DNA from: Bog-473 sp963764305
GTDB taxonomy: Bacteria > Actinomycetota > Acidimicrobiia > Acidimicrobiales > RAAP-2
Assembly (NCBI GenBank): GCA_963764305.1
Contig: CAVXSD010000001.1
Location: 372,001 to 436,000 of the forward strand
Reading direction: 5' to 3'
DNA length: 64,000 bases
A program made the position numbers and the translations under genes. This document shows positions 25,284-34,254 of this stretch, piece after piece. The notes beneath the pieces are model-generated. The model did no database searches, was not told the DNA's origin, and was given only the letters and a program-made list of their open reading frames with translations. Numbering within the stretch: the stretch's first letter is position 1; the number at the start of each line of letters is the position of its first letter.

Positions 25284-26683
25284 GCGTGCTGACCCTGCTG
25301 GCGGCATCGGGGTTCCACGTCGAGGACGGCATCCTCATCCTCATCATCGCGATCTTGCTGGCTGCATCGGGTGTCCTGGCCATGGCCGAGACCAGCCTGG
25401 TGCGGATGAACCGGATCAAGGCCAAGTCGCTGGTGGACGAGAAGAAGCGCGGGGCCCGCCAGCTGGCCCGGCTGGTCGAGAACCCGGCCAACTTCCTCAA
25501 CCCCATTCTGCTGCTGGTGCTGATCTGCCAGCTCATCTCCGCCACCCTGGTCGGCATCGTCGCCGAACACCTCTTCGGCGGGCTGGGCGTCTCCCTCGGC
25601 ATCGTGTTCGAGATCGTGGTGATCTTCGTGTTCTTCGAGGCCGTCCCGAAGAACTGGGCCGTGCAGCACGCGGATCGGGCCGCCCTGCTCAGCGCACCCC
25701 TCGTCAGCACCCTCATCCGCTTCCCACCCGTCCGCTGGCTTTCGGCCGTCCTCATCGGCCTGGCCAACCGGATCATCGGCGCCGGCGGCGATGACGGGGA
25801 GGGCCTGCCGCGCTCGTACATCACCGACTCCGAGCTGAAGGCCATGGCTGACGTGGCGCACGAAGAGAACGTGATCGAGCACGAAGAGCGGACGTTCATC
25901 CACTCCATCATCGACTTCGGCGACACGGTCACCCGTGAGGTGATGACACCGCGTCCTGACATGATCACGGTCGAATCCGACGTCACCGTCCGCGACGCGC
26001 TCGAGGCGGCGCTCGGCGCCGGCTACAGCCGGATACCGGTCGAGGCGGACGGGATCGACGACATCATCGGCATCGCCTACGCCAAGGACCTCGTGCGCGC
26101 CGAGCGGGCGGGCAAGGCCGCGCAGGCGGTGCGCGACAGCATGCGACCGGCCAAGTTCATCCCCGAGTCCAAGGAGGTCTCGGATCTCCTGCGCGAGATG
26201 CAGGAGGAGAAGTTCCACATGGCGATCGTCGTAGACGAGTACGGCGGCACCGCGGGGCTGATCACCCTCGAGGACCTCCTCGAGGAGCTCGTGGGCGACA
26301 TCGTTGACGAGTTCGACGTGGAGGAGCCGACCGTGGAGCGTTGCGAGGACGGATCGGTGCTTGTGAGCTCGCTCTACTCGGTGGACGACGCCGACGAGCT
26401 GTTGGGGGCGAAGCTCCCGCATGGCCCCTGGGACACCGTCGCCGGGCTCATGCTGGACCTGGCCGGGCGGGTTCCCGACCCGGGTGACTCGGTTGAGGTG
26501 GACGGGTTCCGGCTGACCGCGGTCGACGTGCGCGGGCGGCGCATCGGGCGCGTCCGAATCGAGCCCACGGGTGCGCCGACCAGCGCCGACGCGGATACCG
26601 ACACCGATCGCGACCCCGACCGCGACACCGACCGCGACCACCGCGGGAATGGGGCGGGCGGCGCGTCGCACAACGGGAACTGA
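25280..26683 (+). CDS. CNNM/HlyC-CorC family membrane protein with CBS pair
   Basis: This 467-residue protein carries the CNNM transmembrane domain (DUF21, residues about 1-190, with ILIIAILLAASGVLAMAETSLVRMN and a conserved EAVPKNWA helix). A CBS pair follows at about 200-330 (TREVMTPRPDMITVESDVTVRDAL; VDEYGGTAGLITLEDLLEEL), then the CorC/HlyC domain (LPHGPWDTVAGLMLDLAGRVPDPGDSVEVDGF). Family members transport or sense Mg2+ and Na+; the old hemolysin name is historical. The C-terminus is an odd Asp/Arg repeat (TDRDPDRDTDRDHRG). It lies within the phoH-ybeY-era operon. Confidence 0.92.
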   Translation: MSVLTLLAASGFHVEDGILILIIAILLAASGVLAMAETSLVRMNRIKAKSLVDEKKRGARQLARLVENPANFLNPILLLVLICQLISATLVGIVAEHLFGGLGVSLGIVFEIVVIFVFFEAVPKNWAVQHADRAALLSAPLVSTLIRFPPVRWLSAVLIGLANRIIGAGGDDGEGLPRSYITDSELKAMADVAHEENVIEHEERTFIHSIIDFGDTVTREVMTPRPDMITVESDVTVRDALEAALGAGYSRIPVEADGIDDIIGIAYAKDLVRAERAGKAAQAVRDSMRPAKFIPESKEVSDLLREMQEEKFHMAIVVDEYGGTAGLITLEDLLEELVGDIVDEFDVEEPTVERCEDGSVLVSSLYSVDDADELLGAKLPHGPWDTVAGLMLDLAGRVPDPGDSVEVDGFRLTAVDVRGRRIGRVRIEPTGAPTSADADTDTDRDPDRDTDRDHRGNGAGGASHNGN

Positions 26684-26688
26684 GGACG

Positions 26689-27675
26689 ATGCGCTCCGGC
26701 TTCGTGGCCGTGGTCGGCCGCCCCAATGTCGGCAAGTCAACGCTCGTGAACGCCATGGTCGGGACGAAAGTGGCGATCACCTCGTCGCGGCCGAATACGA
26801 CGAGGCACCGGATACTCGGCGTCTTGCACGACCCGGCGGACGACGCCCAGGTGGTCTTCGTCGACACGCCGGGCATCCATCGCCCCCGCAGCACGCTGGG
26901 AAGCCGGCTCAACGAGACCGCAACGGACGCGCTGAACGACGTCGACGTGATCGTGGTCGTCGTCGACGGCACCGCGGCCATCGGTCCGGGGGACAGGACC
27001 GTGCTGGAGCGTTCGGTGCGTCAGGTCCAGCAGGTCACTGCGGCCGCGGCGAGGTCCCGCGCCGCCGAAGATGACGACCCCGATCACCCAGGCGACCCCG
27101 ACGACCCCGAGCACCAGGAAATCGACGCACCACCAGGCCTGATCGTCGTCGTGAACAAGGTCGACAAGGCCAACAACGCCCAGGTCATGGAACGCCTGAC
27201 ACAGGCAAAGGCGGCTGTCGACGCGCTGACCGCACCCGTCGAGCTGGCCGACGTCGAATACTTCCCGGTCTCCGCTCGTAGCGGGAAGGGCGTGGATGGG
27301 TTGACGGCCCATCTCATCGCCCGGCTGCCAGAAGGGCCGCCTTTCTTCCCCCCCGACGTCATCACCGACACACCCGAGGCGCTCTGGGTGGCCGAGCTCG
27401 TGCGCGAGCAGCTGCTGGCCAAGACCCGGGACGAGCTTCCGCATGCGATCACCTGTCGGGTGACCGAGTGGGAGTGGCCGCATATCCGCGTCGAGATCAT
27501 CGTCGAGCGCGACTCCCAGAAGGCAATCGTGATCGGCAAGGGCGGCGAAGTCCTCAAGGCCGTCGGGATCGCCGTGCGCGAGGAGCTGCCAGAGGGCACC
27601 TACCTCGACCTTCACGTCAAGGTCGAGCGCCACTGGCAGAACCGGGACGAGATGCTCAACCGCCTCGGCTACTGA
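26689..27675 (+). CDS. era: GTPase Era
   Basis: This 328-residue GTPase acts in 16S rRNA processing and 30S assembly. Its G domain has GRPNVGKSTLVNAMVG (G1), DTPGIHRPRS (G3), VVNKVDKANN (G4) and SARSGKGVD (G5). The KH domain follows (AIVIGKGGEVLKAVG). It is longer than usual because of an acidic insertion between G3 and G4 at about residues 120-146 (RAAEDDDPDHPGDPDDPE), which is unusual for Era. It lies at the end of the phoH-ybeY-CNNM run, 5 bp after the CNNM stop. Confidence 0.95.
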   Translation: MRSGFVAVVGRPNVGKSTLVNAMVGTKVAITSSRPNTTRHRILGVLHDPADDAQVVFVDTPGIHRPRSTLGSRLNETATDALNDVDVIVVVVDGTAAIGPGDRTVLERSVRQVQQVTAAAARSRAAEDDDPDHPGDPDDPEHQEIDAPPGLIVVVNKVDKANNAQVMERLTQAKAAVDALTAPVELADVEYFPVSARSGKGVDGLTAHLIARLPEGPPFFPPDVITDTPEALWVAELVREQLLAKTRDELPHAITCRVTEWEWPHIRVEIIVERDSQKAIVIGKGGEVLKAVGIAVREELPEGTYLDLHVKVERHWQNRDEMLNRLGY

Positions 27676-27730
27676 TCCTTGCCGGGCTCCGCTCCTGCCA
27701 GCGACGCCGGGGAGGACACCGCCCCTCCGG

Positions 27731-27756
27731 GACTATAAGCAGACTGGTTTATAGTC
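27731..27756 (+). promoter_or_regulatory. Palindromic operator overlapping a leaderless -10 box
   Basis: GACTATAA-N10-TTATAGTC is a perfect 8-bp inverted repeat just before the ArsR-type gene. The right arm contains TATAGT (27750-27755), 7 nt before the ATG, so it can serve as the -10 box of a leaderless transcript. A dimeric repressor bound here would block its own promoter. Confidence 0.75.
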
Positions 27757-27762
27757 TCAGAA

Positions 27763-28167
27763 ATGTCCCGCCCCCCCTCTCGACCTCGCGCTGCCGCCTT
27801 CACAGCGGGACGGACCAATCCGCCGACGCTCAGCGATGTCGCCGATCCCGAAACGCTCGACCTGGTGTTCAAGGCATTGGGGAATGAGATCCGACGTGGC
27901 ATCCTCGCCGCGCTCCATGACCATGGCGGGTTCTTGAGTTCCCATGACATCGCCCGTAGATTCACGCTCCCGTGGCAGGCCGTCTCGCGCCATCTTCGTA
28001 TCCTTACTGAGGCTGGGCTTCTGGTGTGCGACGTTCGCTCGAACGAGCGTGCGTACACCCTCAACACGAGCCAGCTGCGCCGAGTGGCAGGCCGGTGGGT
28101 CATGCGAGTGTCGACGGAGGGAACCCGCAACAAAGCGGGCGAGCTCGTCTTCGACTTCGCCGAGTGA
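27763..28167 (+). CDS. ArsR-family winged-helix regulator
   Basis: This 134-residue protein has the ArsR fold: VFKALGNEIRRGILAALHDHGGFLSSHDIARRFTLPWQAVSRHLRILTEAGLLVCDVRSNERAYTLN (residues about 40-105). No metal-binding cysteine pair of the ArsR or SmtB type is seen in the recognition helix, so the signal is unlikely to be arsenic; it may respond to another ligand. The gene stands alone, with a perfect palindrome over its own promoter, which suggests autorepression. It is convergent with the helicase gene. No target gene is obvious nearby. Confidence 0.85.
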   Translation: MSRPPSRPRAAAFTAGRTNPPTLSDVADPETLDLVFKALGNEIRRGILAALHDHGGFLSSHDIARRFTLPWQAVSRHLRILTEAGLLVCDVRSNERAYTLNTSQLRRVAGRWVMRVSTEGTRNKAGELVFDFAE

Positions 28168-28192
28168 CCGGGCGTCGCCGGCATTCCGTCGG

Positions 28193-30310
28193 CTACGCGG
28201 TCTCCTCCTCGAGTGCCCGCCGCAGGAACGACTCCACCTCGCGGATGTCCACGGAACGTCGCATCGGAGGGAGGGTCGCCAGCAGCACGCCGCGGTACGA
28301 CGCCGTGGCGAGCCGCGGGTCGAGCACGGCGACCACGCCCCGGTCGTCCGCGTTGCGGATGAGCCGGCCCGAGCCCTGTGCCAGCAGCGTGGCCGCGCGC
28401 GGCAGGTCGACCAGGGAGAAGGCGCGCCCACCGGCCCGGTCCCGGCGCGCCTGGAGCAGCGGGTCGTCGGGGCGCGGGAAGGGGAGCTTGTCGATCGTCA
28501 CGAGCGAGAGGGCCCGGCCGGGGATGTCCACGCCCTGCCAGAAGCCCATGGTGGCGAACAGGCAAGACGTCTCGTCTGCCGCGAACTGCTCGAGCAGCCG
28601 GCTCTTCGGGAGATCGCCCTGCAGCAGGAGCGTGTAGGGGAGCTCCGGCGCCAGCGCCGCCGCCGCCGCCTCGGTGGCCCGCCTGCTGGTGAAGAGCGCC
28701 AGGGTGCGGCCGCCGGCCGCCTCCAGCAGTTGGGAGAGCTCCTCGTGCAGTGCCTCCTGCGCCCCGGCGGCACGGCGGTCGGGCAGGTGGCGGGCGACGT
28801 AGAGCAGTGCGTGGGAGCGGTAGTCGAAGGGGCTGCCCACATTGAGCTCCTCGGTGGGGAACGCCTCGAGTCCCACCCGCTCGACGATCCGGGGTGGGAT
28901 CGTCGCGCTCGTCAGGACAGAGGTGACTTCGCCCCACAGCTTCGCCGCGAGCACCGGTCCGACGTCGACGGGGGAGAGGCGGAGCCTGACGTTGCGCCGC
29001 GTCCCGTCGACCCAGGCGACCTCGCCGTCGCCGCGAGTCTCGAACCGGTGCAGGTCATCCGCCATGTGCACGGCGGCCTGCAGGGTGCGGGTCTTGCGGC
29101 TGGCCCGGTCGGGATCGGGCTCGGAGCCGCCGCCCTCGGCCAGGAAGGAGCGTTGCGCCCCGCCGCGCCGCAGCGCGTCGGTGACGCGCCGGCTGATTTC
29201 GGCGGCGCGGGCGAGCAGCTCGGCCAGCTCCCGATCGTCGACGGCCGGCCGGGCCTCGTCGTGCAGGACGCGCTCACCCACCCGGTCGGCCAGGAGTGTG
29301 CCGAGCTGGTCGCCCACCGCGGCCAGGGAGTCGAGCAGCTCGCTGTCGCGCGGCTCGACGAGGGAGCGGGCGGAGGTTACGAGGGAGCGGAAGCGACCCG
29401 GCGTCACCTCGACGCCGAGGCTGGACGTCATGACCTCCTCGAGCTCGTGGGCCTCGTCGAAGACGATCACGTCGTGCTCGGGCAGCACCACGCCGCCACT
29501 GGCCAGATGGGCCCCGTAGAGGTGCGTGTTGACCACGACGATGTCGGCCACCGAGGCCCGCTCGCGGGCGGCCTCAGCGAAGCAGCGCCCTCCCGACGGG
29601 CAGTTGTAGGCGCCCGGGCACTCCCGCGGGCCGACGCTGACCATGTTCCAGGCCCGGGCGGACGGCTCGAAGCTCAGGTCGGCCCGGTCGCCGCTCTGCG
29701 ACGTCTGGGACCACGCCACCAGCTCCCGCACCTCCTCGACGATGCCCTCGGGTGCGCCGTGACGCGCCTGGTTCTCGGTCTCCTCGACCGGCTCCGGCTC
29801 CGGCTCGTCGGCCCGGCCGCCCTGGTCACCGAGCTCCGCCTGGATCCCACCCGAGCCCACTTCGGCCACCCGTTGGCGACAGACGTAGTTGCTGCGCCCC
29901 TTGAGCACGGCGAAGTCCAGCGGCCCTGCCAGCCCGAGCGCGGCATCGACCAGGGGCAGGTCCTTCTCGGCCAGCTGGTCCTGTAGCGCCTTCGTCGCGG
30001 TGGCGACGACCACCTTCTTGCCGCTCAGCGCCGCCGGGACGAGGTAGGCGAGCGACTTGCCGGTCCCGGTGCCGGCCTGGACGACGAGGTGGCTCCCCGT
30101 GACCATCGCCTCGGCGACGGCGCGGCACATCTCCTGTTGCTCGGGCCGGTGCTCGCCGCCGGACATCTGCGCCGTGATCTTGTCCAGCCCGTCGACGCCG
30201 TCGTCGCCGGCCTGGCGGCCATCCGCCTCGCTGCCTCCCGAGGAGCCGAAGACATCGAGCTCGTCGAGGCCGTCGGGCTCGCCGAAGAACTCGTCGTCCT
30301 CGTCCGTCAT
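28193..30310 (-). CDS. DinG/XPD-like ATP-dependent DNA helicase
   Basis: This 705-residue superfamily 2 helicase has the Walker A QAGTGTGKSLAYLVPAAL (about residue 80), ATATKALQDQL, the iron-sulfur region with cysteines at VCRQRV, CPGAYNC and CFAEA, the DEAH box VIFDEAHELEEV, and the C-terminal motifs LFTSRRATEAA, FATMGFWQGVDIPG and LAQGSGRLIRN. DinG-type enzymes unwind R-loops and damaged DNA. A long acidic N-terminus (residues 1-45) precedes the core. TAGCGT lies 8 nt before the ATG (30310), suggesting leaderless translation. It stands alone between ArsR and the hemerythrin gene. Confidence 0.92.
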   Translation of the reverse strand: MTDEDDEFFGEPDGLDELDVFGSSGGSEADGRQAGDDGVDGLDKITAQMSGGEHRPEQQEMCRAVAEAMVTGSHLVVQAGTGTGKSLAYLVPAALSGKKVVVATATKALQDQLAEKDLPLVDAALGLAGPLDFAVLKGRSNYVCRQRVAEVGSGGIQAELGDQGGRADEPEPEPVEETENQARHGAPEGIVEEVRELVAWSQTSQSGDRADLSFEPSARAWNMVSVGPRECPGAYNCPSGGRCFAEAARERASVADIVVVNTHLYGAHLASGGVVLPEHDVIVFDEAHELEEVMTSSLGVEVTPGRFRSLVTSARSLVEPRDSELLDSLAAVGDQLGTLLADRVGERVLHDEARPAVDDRELAELLARAAEISRRVTDALRRGGAQRSFLAEGGGSEPDPDRASRKTRTLQAAVHMADDLHRFETRGDGEVAWVDGTRRNVRLRLSPVDVGPVLAAKLWGEVTSVLTSATIPPRIVERVGLEAFPTEELNVGSPFDYRSHALLYVARHLPDRRAAGAQEALHEELSQLLEAAGGRTLALFTSRRATEAAAAALAPELPYTLLLQGDLPKSRLLEQFAADETSCLFATMGFWQGVDIPGRALSLVTIDKLPFPRPDDPLLQARRDRAGGRAFSLVDLPRAATLLAQGSGRLIRNADDRGVVAVLDPRLATASYRGVLLATLPPMRRSVDIREVESFLRRALEEETA

Positions 30311-30358
30311 CGGAGACGACGCTATCGCCGTGGTGTGTCGCGCGACCGCGCCCCTTAC

Positions 30359-31033
30359 TCAGGCGCGGTTGACGACCTCCACGACGACCTCCGTGGAATA
30401 GTCCTTGAAGGCCTGCTCGCCGAACCCGGTCCACATCTCGAGCGCCGGCGGCGGCATGTGCGCCATCATCGCGGCGCGCTGCTCCTCGGTCATGCGCTCG
30501 CGGATGAGGCCGAGGATGAGCCAGATCTTGTCGCCGTGGAAGTTGGCCATGCCGTGGCCCGGCAGGGCCCCCCACTCCTCCATGGAGAGGTGCTCGGCCG
30601 CCAGGGGCAGCACCTTCTGCTCCTCTTCGCTGAGATGCTCGCCCAGGTGGCTGTACAGCTCGCCCAACCGATCCTGCGCCGCCTGCTGTGCCGCCGCGTC
30701 GCCACCGGGCCACGCCGCCAGGGAGCTCCTCGCCTCCCCCAGCAGCGCCAGTGCCTCATGGTGCTGCTCGTCCATGTGGTCGATCAGCGCATCGTTGCCG
30801 GCGCACCGCTCGCGCAGGAGCGGGAAGACCAGCTGATCCTCGCCGTCATGGTGTGCTTCGAGGAAGGACAGGATGTTCTCGTAGTAGTTGGCGATCAGTG
30901 CGACACGTTCGGCATCACCGGCTGCAATGCCCCCGACCAGCGTGGGTGCGGCGCCGAGGCTGTCGCGGAAGACGCCGTGCACGGCATAGATATCGGTGAC
31001 GTCGGGGCGTGGTGCATCTGCTGGCTGGGGCAT
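30359..31033 (-). CDS. Hemerythrin HHE-domain protein
   Basis: This 224-residue protein has a four-helix hemerythrin-like fold with AVHGVFRDSL, EAHHDGEDQLVFPLL, DHMDEQHHEAL and SHLGEHLSEEEQKVLPLAAEHLS, giving the His and Glu pattern expected for a di-iron site. A C-terminal helical region follows (WTGFGEQAFKDYSTEVV). Such proteins bind oxygen or nitric oxide, or sense iron. The start at ATG 31033 is favoured by AGGAGG 4-10 nt upstream. It stands alone and is divergent from uppS. Confidence 0.88.
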   Translation of the reverse strand: MPQPADAPRPDVTDIYAVHGVFRDSLGAAPTLVGGIAAGDAERVALIANYYENILSFLEAHHDGEDQLVFPLLRERCAGNDALIDHMDEQHHEALALLGEARSSLAAWPGGDAAAQQAAQDRLGELYSHLGEHLSEEEQKVLPLAAEHLSMEEWGALPGHGMANFHGDKIWLILGLIRERMTEEQRAAMMAHMPPPALEMWTGFGEQAFKDYSTEVVVEVVNRA

Positions 31034-31148
31034 GGTCCCTCCTGGGTGCTCCACCCGTACCGCCTGGCCGGGGACCCCCATCATGCAACACGGATAGAGG
31101 CCCCCGCGACCGGAATCGAGGAGGGGCAGGCCGCGGTAGGTTCATCTG

Positions 31149-31955
31149 GTGTCCTCTGCCGTCCGCGAGCCGGGAGGTGTACGGGGACGGGATCAGGACC
31201 AGGGCCCCGGAATGGGCGCCTCGGAGACACTCGATCCGGTCCCACCGGAGCTGGACCTCTCCCGGGTGCCCGTCCACGTCGCCTGCGTGATGGACGGCAA
31301 CGGCCGCTGGGCCAGCGCGCGCGGCCTGCCCCGAACCGAGGGCCACGGCGCCGGTGAGACCGCCCTCCTCGACGTGGTCAACGGTGCCCTGGAGATCGGC
31401 ATCAAGTGGATCACCCTCTACGCCTTCTCCACCGAGAACTGGCGCCGGCCCCCCGACGAGGTGCGCTACCTCATGAACTTCAACCAGTCGCTCCTCATGC
31501 GCCGGCGCGACGAGCTCAACGAGAAGGGGGTGCAGATCCGCTTCGCCGGCCGGCGCGACTGGCGGGTGCCCCGACGGGTACTCAAGCGGATGGACGAGTC
31601 GATCGAGCTCACGAAGCACAATCGGCGCATGGTGATGACGATGGCCTTCAACTACGGCGGCCGCGCCGAGATCGTCGATGCCGTGCGGGCCCTGGTCGCC
31701 GAGGGCACCTCGGCCGCCAAGGTGGACGAGAAGGCCATCGCGCGCCACCTCTACTTCCCCGACATGCCGGACCCCGACCTTGTCATCCGCACGTCGGGCG
31801 AGACGCGCATCTCGAACTTCCTGCTGTGGGAGATCGCCTACAGCGAACTGGTCTTCCCCGAGATCCTCTGGCCCGACATGCGGCGTCGCCACCTTTACGA
31901 GGCGGTCATCGACTACCAGCGCCGGGTGCGCCGGTTCGGCGCCGTGAACCCTTGA
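31149..31955 (+). CDS. uppS: Undecaprenyl diphosphate synthase (cis-prenyltransferase)
   Basis: The enzyme makes the lipid carrier for peptidoglycan. Conserved regions are CVMDGNGRWASARGLPRTEGHGAG (I), ITLYAFSTENWRRP, MTMAFNYGGRAEIVDAVRAL and the closing DLVIRTSGETRISNFLLWEIAYSELVFPEILWPD. The start is not certain. GTG 31149 (268 aa) has TAGGTT 6 nt upstream, like other leaderless starts here; ATG 31212 gives the more usual 247 aa. A second homologue, common in actinobacteria, is not in the window. Confidence 0.95.
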   Translation: MSSAVREPGGVRGRDQDQGPGMGASETLDPVPPELDLSRVPVHVACVMDGNGRWASARGLPRTEGHGAGETALLDVVNGALEIGIKWITLYAFSTENWRRPPDEVRYLMNFNQSLLMRRRDELNEKGVQIRFAGRRDWRVPRRVLKRMDESIELTKHNRRMVMTMAFNYGGRAEIVDAVRALVAEGTSAAKVDEKAIARHLYFPDMPDPDLVIRTSGETRISNFLLWEIAYSELVFPEILWPDMRRRHLYEAVIDYQRRVRRFGAVNP

Positions 31956-32024
31956 TCCCGCTTGCGCCCCGGGTGCCGGCGGGCGACCCGCCTCGCGCCG
32001 GGTAGCTGCGAGAATGGTGGGGTC

Positions 32025-32438
32025 ATGAGCTTCAGCCGGATCGCCGTGGGGGCCGGGATCGCCCTCCTCACCATCTTCGTCGTGGTGGTGGTCCTGGCCG
32101 GGCATGGGGGTGCCGGCGCGGCCGTCGTCGCCTTCGCCGCCATCGCGGCGCTGGTGGCCGCCGGGAACGCCCTCTACGGCCGCCACTCGCACGGGGCGGC
32201 CGCCGTGAACCGTGTCCGGGGCGCCCAGGAGGCCCACGACCGGGCGGCCGACCGGGCCGCTGAGGCCCGCCGGGCCGTGGCCGAGGCCGCTCGTCGGGGC
32301 GAGCGCTACTGCCCGCTCGGCCCCGCCCACCGCCAGGTCGACCCCGCCACCATCGACGCCACCATCGACGACGCCACCATCGACGACGCCACCGACGCCA
32401 CCGACGGCGCCCAACCCCGGGCCGATGCCGAACCGTGA
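32025..32438 (+). CDS. Small membrane protein with acidic repeat tail
   Basis: I do not recognise a family. The 137-residue protein has two adjacent membrane helices (residues about 5-25 and 28-45), then a charged amphipathic segment rich in Ala, Arg and Glu (about 60-95; AQEAHDRAADRAAEARRAVAEAARRG, probably coiled coil) and a short acidic repeat, DATIDDATIDDATDATDG. The stop overlaps recO by 4 bp, so it is coupled to recO. ATG 32025 starts the helices; the Gly-rich sequence before it may act as a weak ribosome site. Confidence 0.6.
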   Translation: MSFSRIAVGAGIALLTIFVVVVVLAGHGGAGAAVVAFAAIAALVAAGNALYGRHSHGAAAVNRVRGAQEAHDRAADRAAEARRAVAEAARRGERYCPLGPAHRQVDPATIDATIDDATIDDATDATDGAQPRADAEP

Positions 32439-33169
32439 GCCTGTTCCGCGACAAGGGCGTCGTCCTGCGCACCTACCGTCTGGGCGAGGCCGACAAGATC
32501 ATCGTCTTCCTGACCGAACGACACGGCAAGGTAAGGGCGGTCGCCAAGGGCGTGCGCAAGACCACCTCGAAGTTCGGTGGCCGCCTCGAGCCGCTGACCA
32601 ACGTCGACCTCCTGCTGTGGCAGGGGAGGAGCGACCTCGACATCGTGAACCAGGTCGAGGTGGTGCACGCCTTCCGGCCCATCCGCGAGGACCTCGACCG
32701 CATGCCCCGTGGCATCGCGCTCCTCGAGGTGAGCGACCAGATGGCCCAGGAGCGCCACCCCGACCCCCGGTTGTACTCGATGCTGGTGGGCGCCCTGGCC
32801 GCGCTGGCCGACGAAGAGGCCGACCCGGCGCTCATTGCGCCGTCCTTCTTCTTGAAGGCGCTCGTCCTCGAGGGGGCGGGCCCCGTCCTCGATGCGTGTG
32901 CCGCGTGCGGCGAGCCCGACGGGTCGGTGGACCTGGTGGCCTTCGATCTCGTCGCCGGCGGGACGCTGTGCCGGGCCCACCGCAGCGGCCGCCACATGAG
33001 CCCGGCCGCGCTGGTGCTCCTGCGCCGCATCCTGGGCGGGGATCTGGCCGCGGTGCTGGCGGGGCCGCCGCCCCCGGCCGCCGACGAGGTGGCCGAGCTG
33101 GCCACCGAGGCCATGGAGGCGCACCTCGACCGGCGCATCCGCTCGGTGCGCTCCACCGCCGGCCTTTGA
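32435..33169 (+). CDS. recO: DNA repair protein RecO
   Basis: This 244-residue protein loads RecA with RecR. The N-terminal OB fold is LFRDKGVVLRTYRLGEADKIIVFLTERHGKVRAVAKGVRK, followed by KFGGRLEPLTNVDLLLWQG. The zinc site CAACGEPDGSV lies near residue 150, with the C-terminal pair partly lost (only one further Cys, LCRAH). It begins with GTG overlapping the preceding small membrane protein gene and ends overlapping hemW, in the usual actinobacterial order. Confidence 0.95.
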   Translation: MSLFRDKGVVLRTYRLGEADKIIVFLTERHGKVRAVAKGVRKTTSKFGGRLEPLTNVDLLLWQGRSDLDIVNQVEVVHAFRPIREDLDRMPRGIALLEVSDQMAQERHPDPRLYSMLVGALAALADEEADPALIAPSFFLKALVLEGAGPVLDACAACGEPDGSVDLVAFDLVAGGTLCRAHRSGRHMSPAALVLLRRILGGDLAAVLAGPPPPAADEVAELATEAMEAHLDRRIRSVRSTAGL

Positions 33170-34254
33170 GCCCCTTCGGCGTCTACGTCCACGTCCCGTT
33201 CTGCCGGGAGCGCTGCGACTACTGCGCGTTCGCCACCTACACCGACCGCGACCACCTCATGGAGCGCTACGCCGACGCCTGCGTGCGCGAGCTGCACCAG
33301 GCCTTCGGGGCGGGCCACCTCGCCCCGGCCACCTCCGTCTTCTTCGGAGGGGGCACCCCGTCCCGCCTCCACCCCGAGACTCTGTGCCGCATCCTCGACG
33401 CCATCCCGCGTGCTCCCGGCGCGGAGGTGACGGTCGAGTGCAATCCCGAGGACGCCGACAGCGCGCACCTCTGCGCTTACCGCGGCGCCGGCGTGACCCG
33501 GGTCTCCTTCGGCCTGCAGTCGACCCAGGAGCACGTGCTGGCCGGCCTCGGCCGGCGCCACGTGCCCCACGCCCCCGAGGCCATTTCCGACGCGGTACAC
33601 GCCGCCGGGTTCGCCGACTGGAACCTCGACCTCATCTTCGGCGCCGCCACCGAGACCGACTGTGACTGGGCTGCCACCCTCGACCACGTCCTGGCGCTGA
33701 CGCCCCCACCGCCGCACCTGAGCGCCTATGGCCTGACCGTCGAGCCCGGCACGCCGCTGGCGGCGGACCCGGCGCGCCATCCCGACGATGACGTCGAGGC
33801 CCGGCGCTACGAGCACGCCGATGCCGCCCTCACCGCCGCGGGCTACAGCTGGGAGGAGATCTCCAACTGGGCCCGGCCCGGTCACGAGTGCCGGCACAAC
33901 CACCTCTACTGGGAGCAGGGCGACTACGTCGGCATCGGCTCGGCGGCGCACTCCCACCGCACCGGCACGCGCTGGTGGAACGTGCGGACGCCCGATCGCT
34001 ATATCGCCGCTGTAGAGGCGGGACGCTCGCCCGAGGCCGGCCGCGAAGAGCTCACGCCGGAGCAGCGGGAGTTCGAGGCGCGCTCGCTCTCGCTGCGCAT
34101 GCCGCGCGGCGTGGCTTGGGACGACCTCGAGCGGCCCGAGGAGTTGGACGGCCTCATCGAGCGTGTCGACGGCCGGGCCGTGCTCACGCTGCGGGGCCGT
34201 CTGCTCGCCAACGAGGTCAGTGCCAGAATCCGCTCCGGTATCCTGCACCGATGA
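33166..34254 (+). CDS. hemW: Radical SAM HemW-like protein
   Basis: This 362-residue protein has the radical SAM cluster motif CRERCDYCAF at residues about 13-22, FFGGGTPSRL, VTVECNPED, RVSFGLQSTQEHVLAGLGRRH and NLDLIFGAATET, then the HemN C-terminal domain (HNHLYWEQGDYVGIGSAAHSH). HemW is a heme chaperone or coproporphyrinogen-related protein, not the HemN enzyme of heme synthesis. The start is TTG 33166, overlapping the recO stop; upstream in-frame sequence shows no homology. The stop overlaps the glyS ATG (ATGA). Confidence 0.95.
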   Translation: MSPFGVYVHVPFCRERCDYCAFATYTDRDHLMERYADACVRELHQAFGAGHLAPATSVFFGGGTPSRLHPETLCRILDAIPRAPGAEVTVECNPEDADSAHLCAYRGAGVTRVSFGLQSTQEHVLAGLGRRHVPHAPEAISDAVHAAGFADWNLDLIFGAATETDCDWAATLDHVLALTPPPPHLSAYGLTVEPGTPLAADPARHPDDDVEARRYEHADAALTAAGYSWEEISNWARPGHECRHNHLYWEQGDYVGIGSAAHSHRTGTRWWNVRTPDRYIAAVEAGRSPEAGREELTPEQREFEARSLSLRMPRGVAWDDLERPEELDGLIERVDGRAVLTLRGRLLANEVSARIRSGILHR

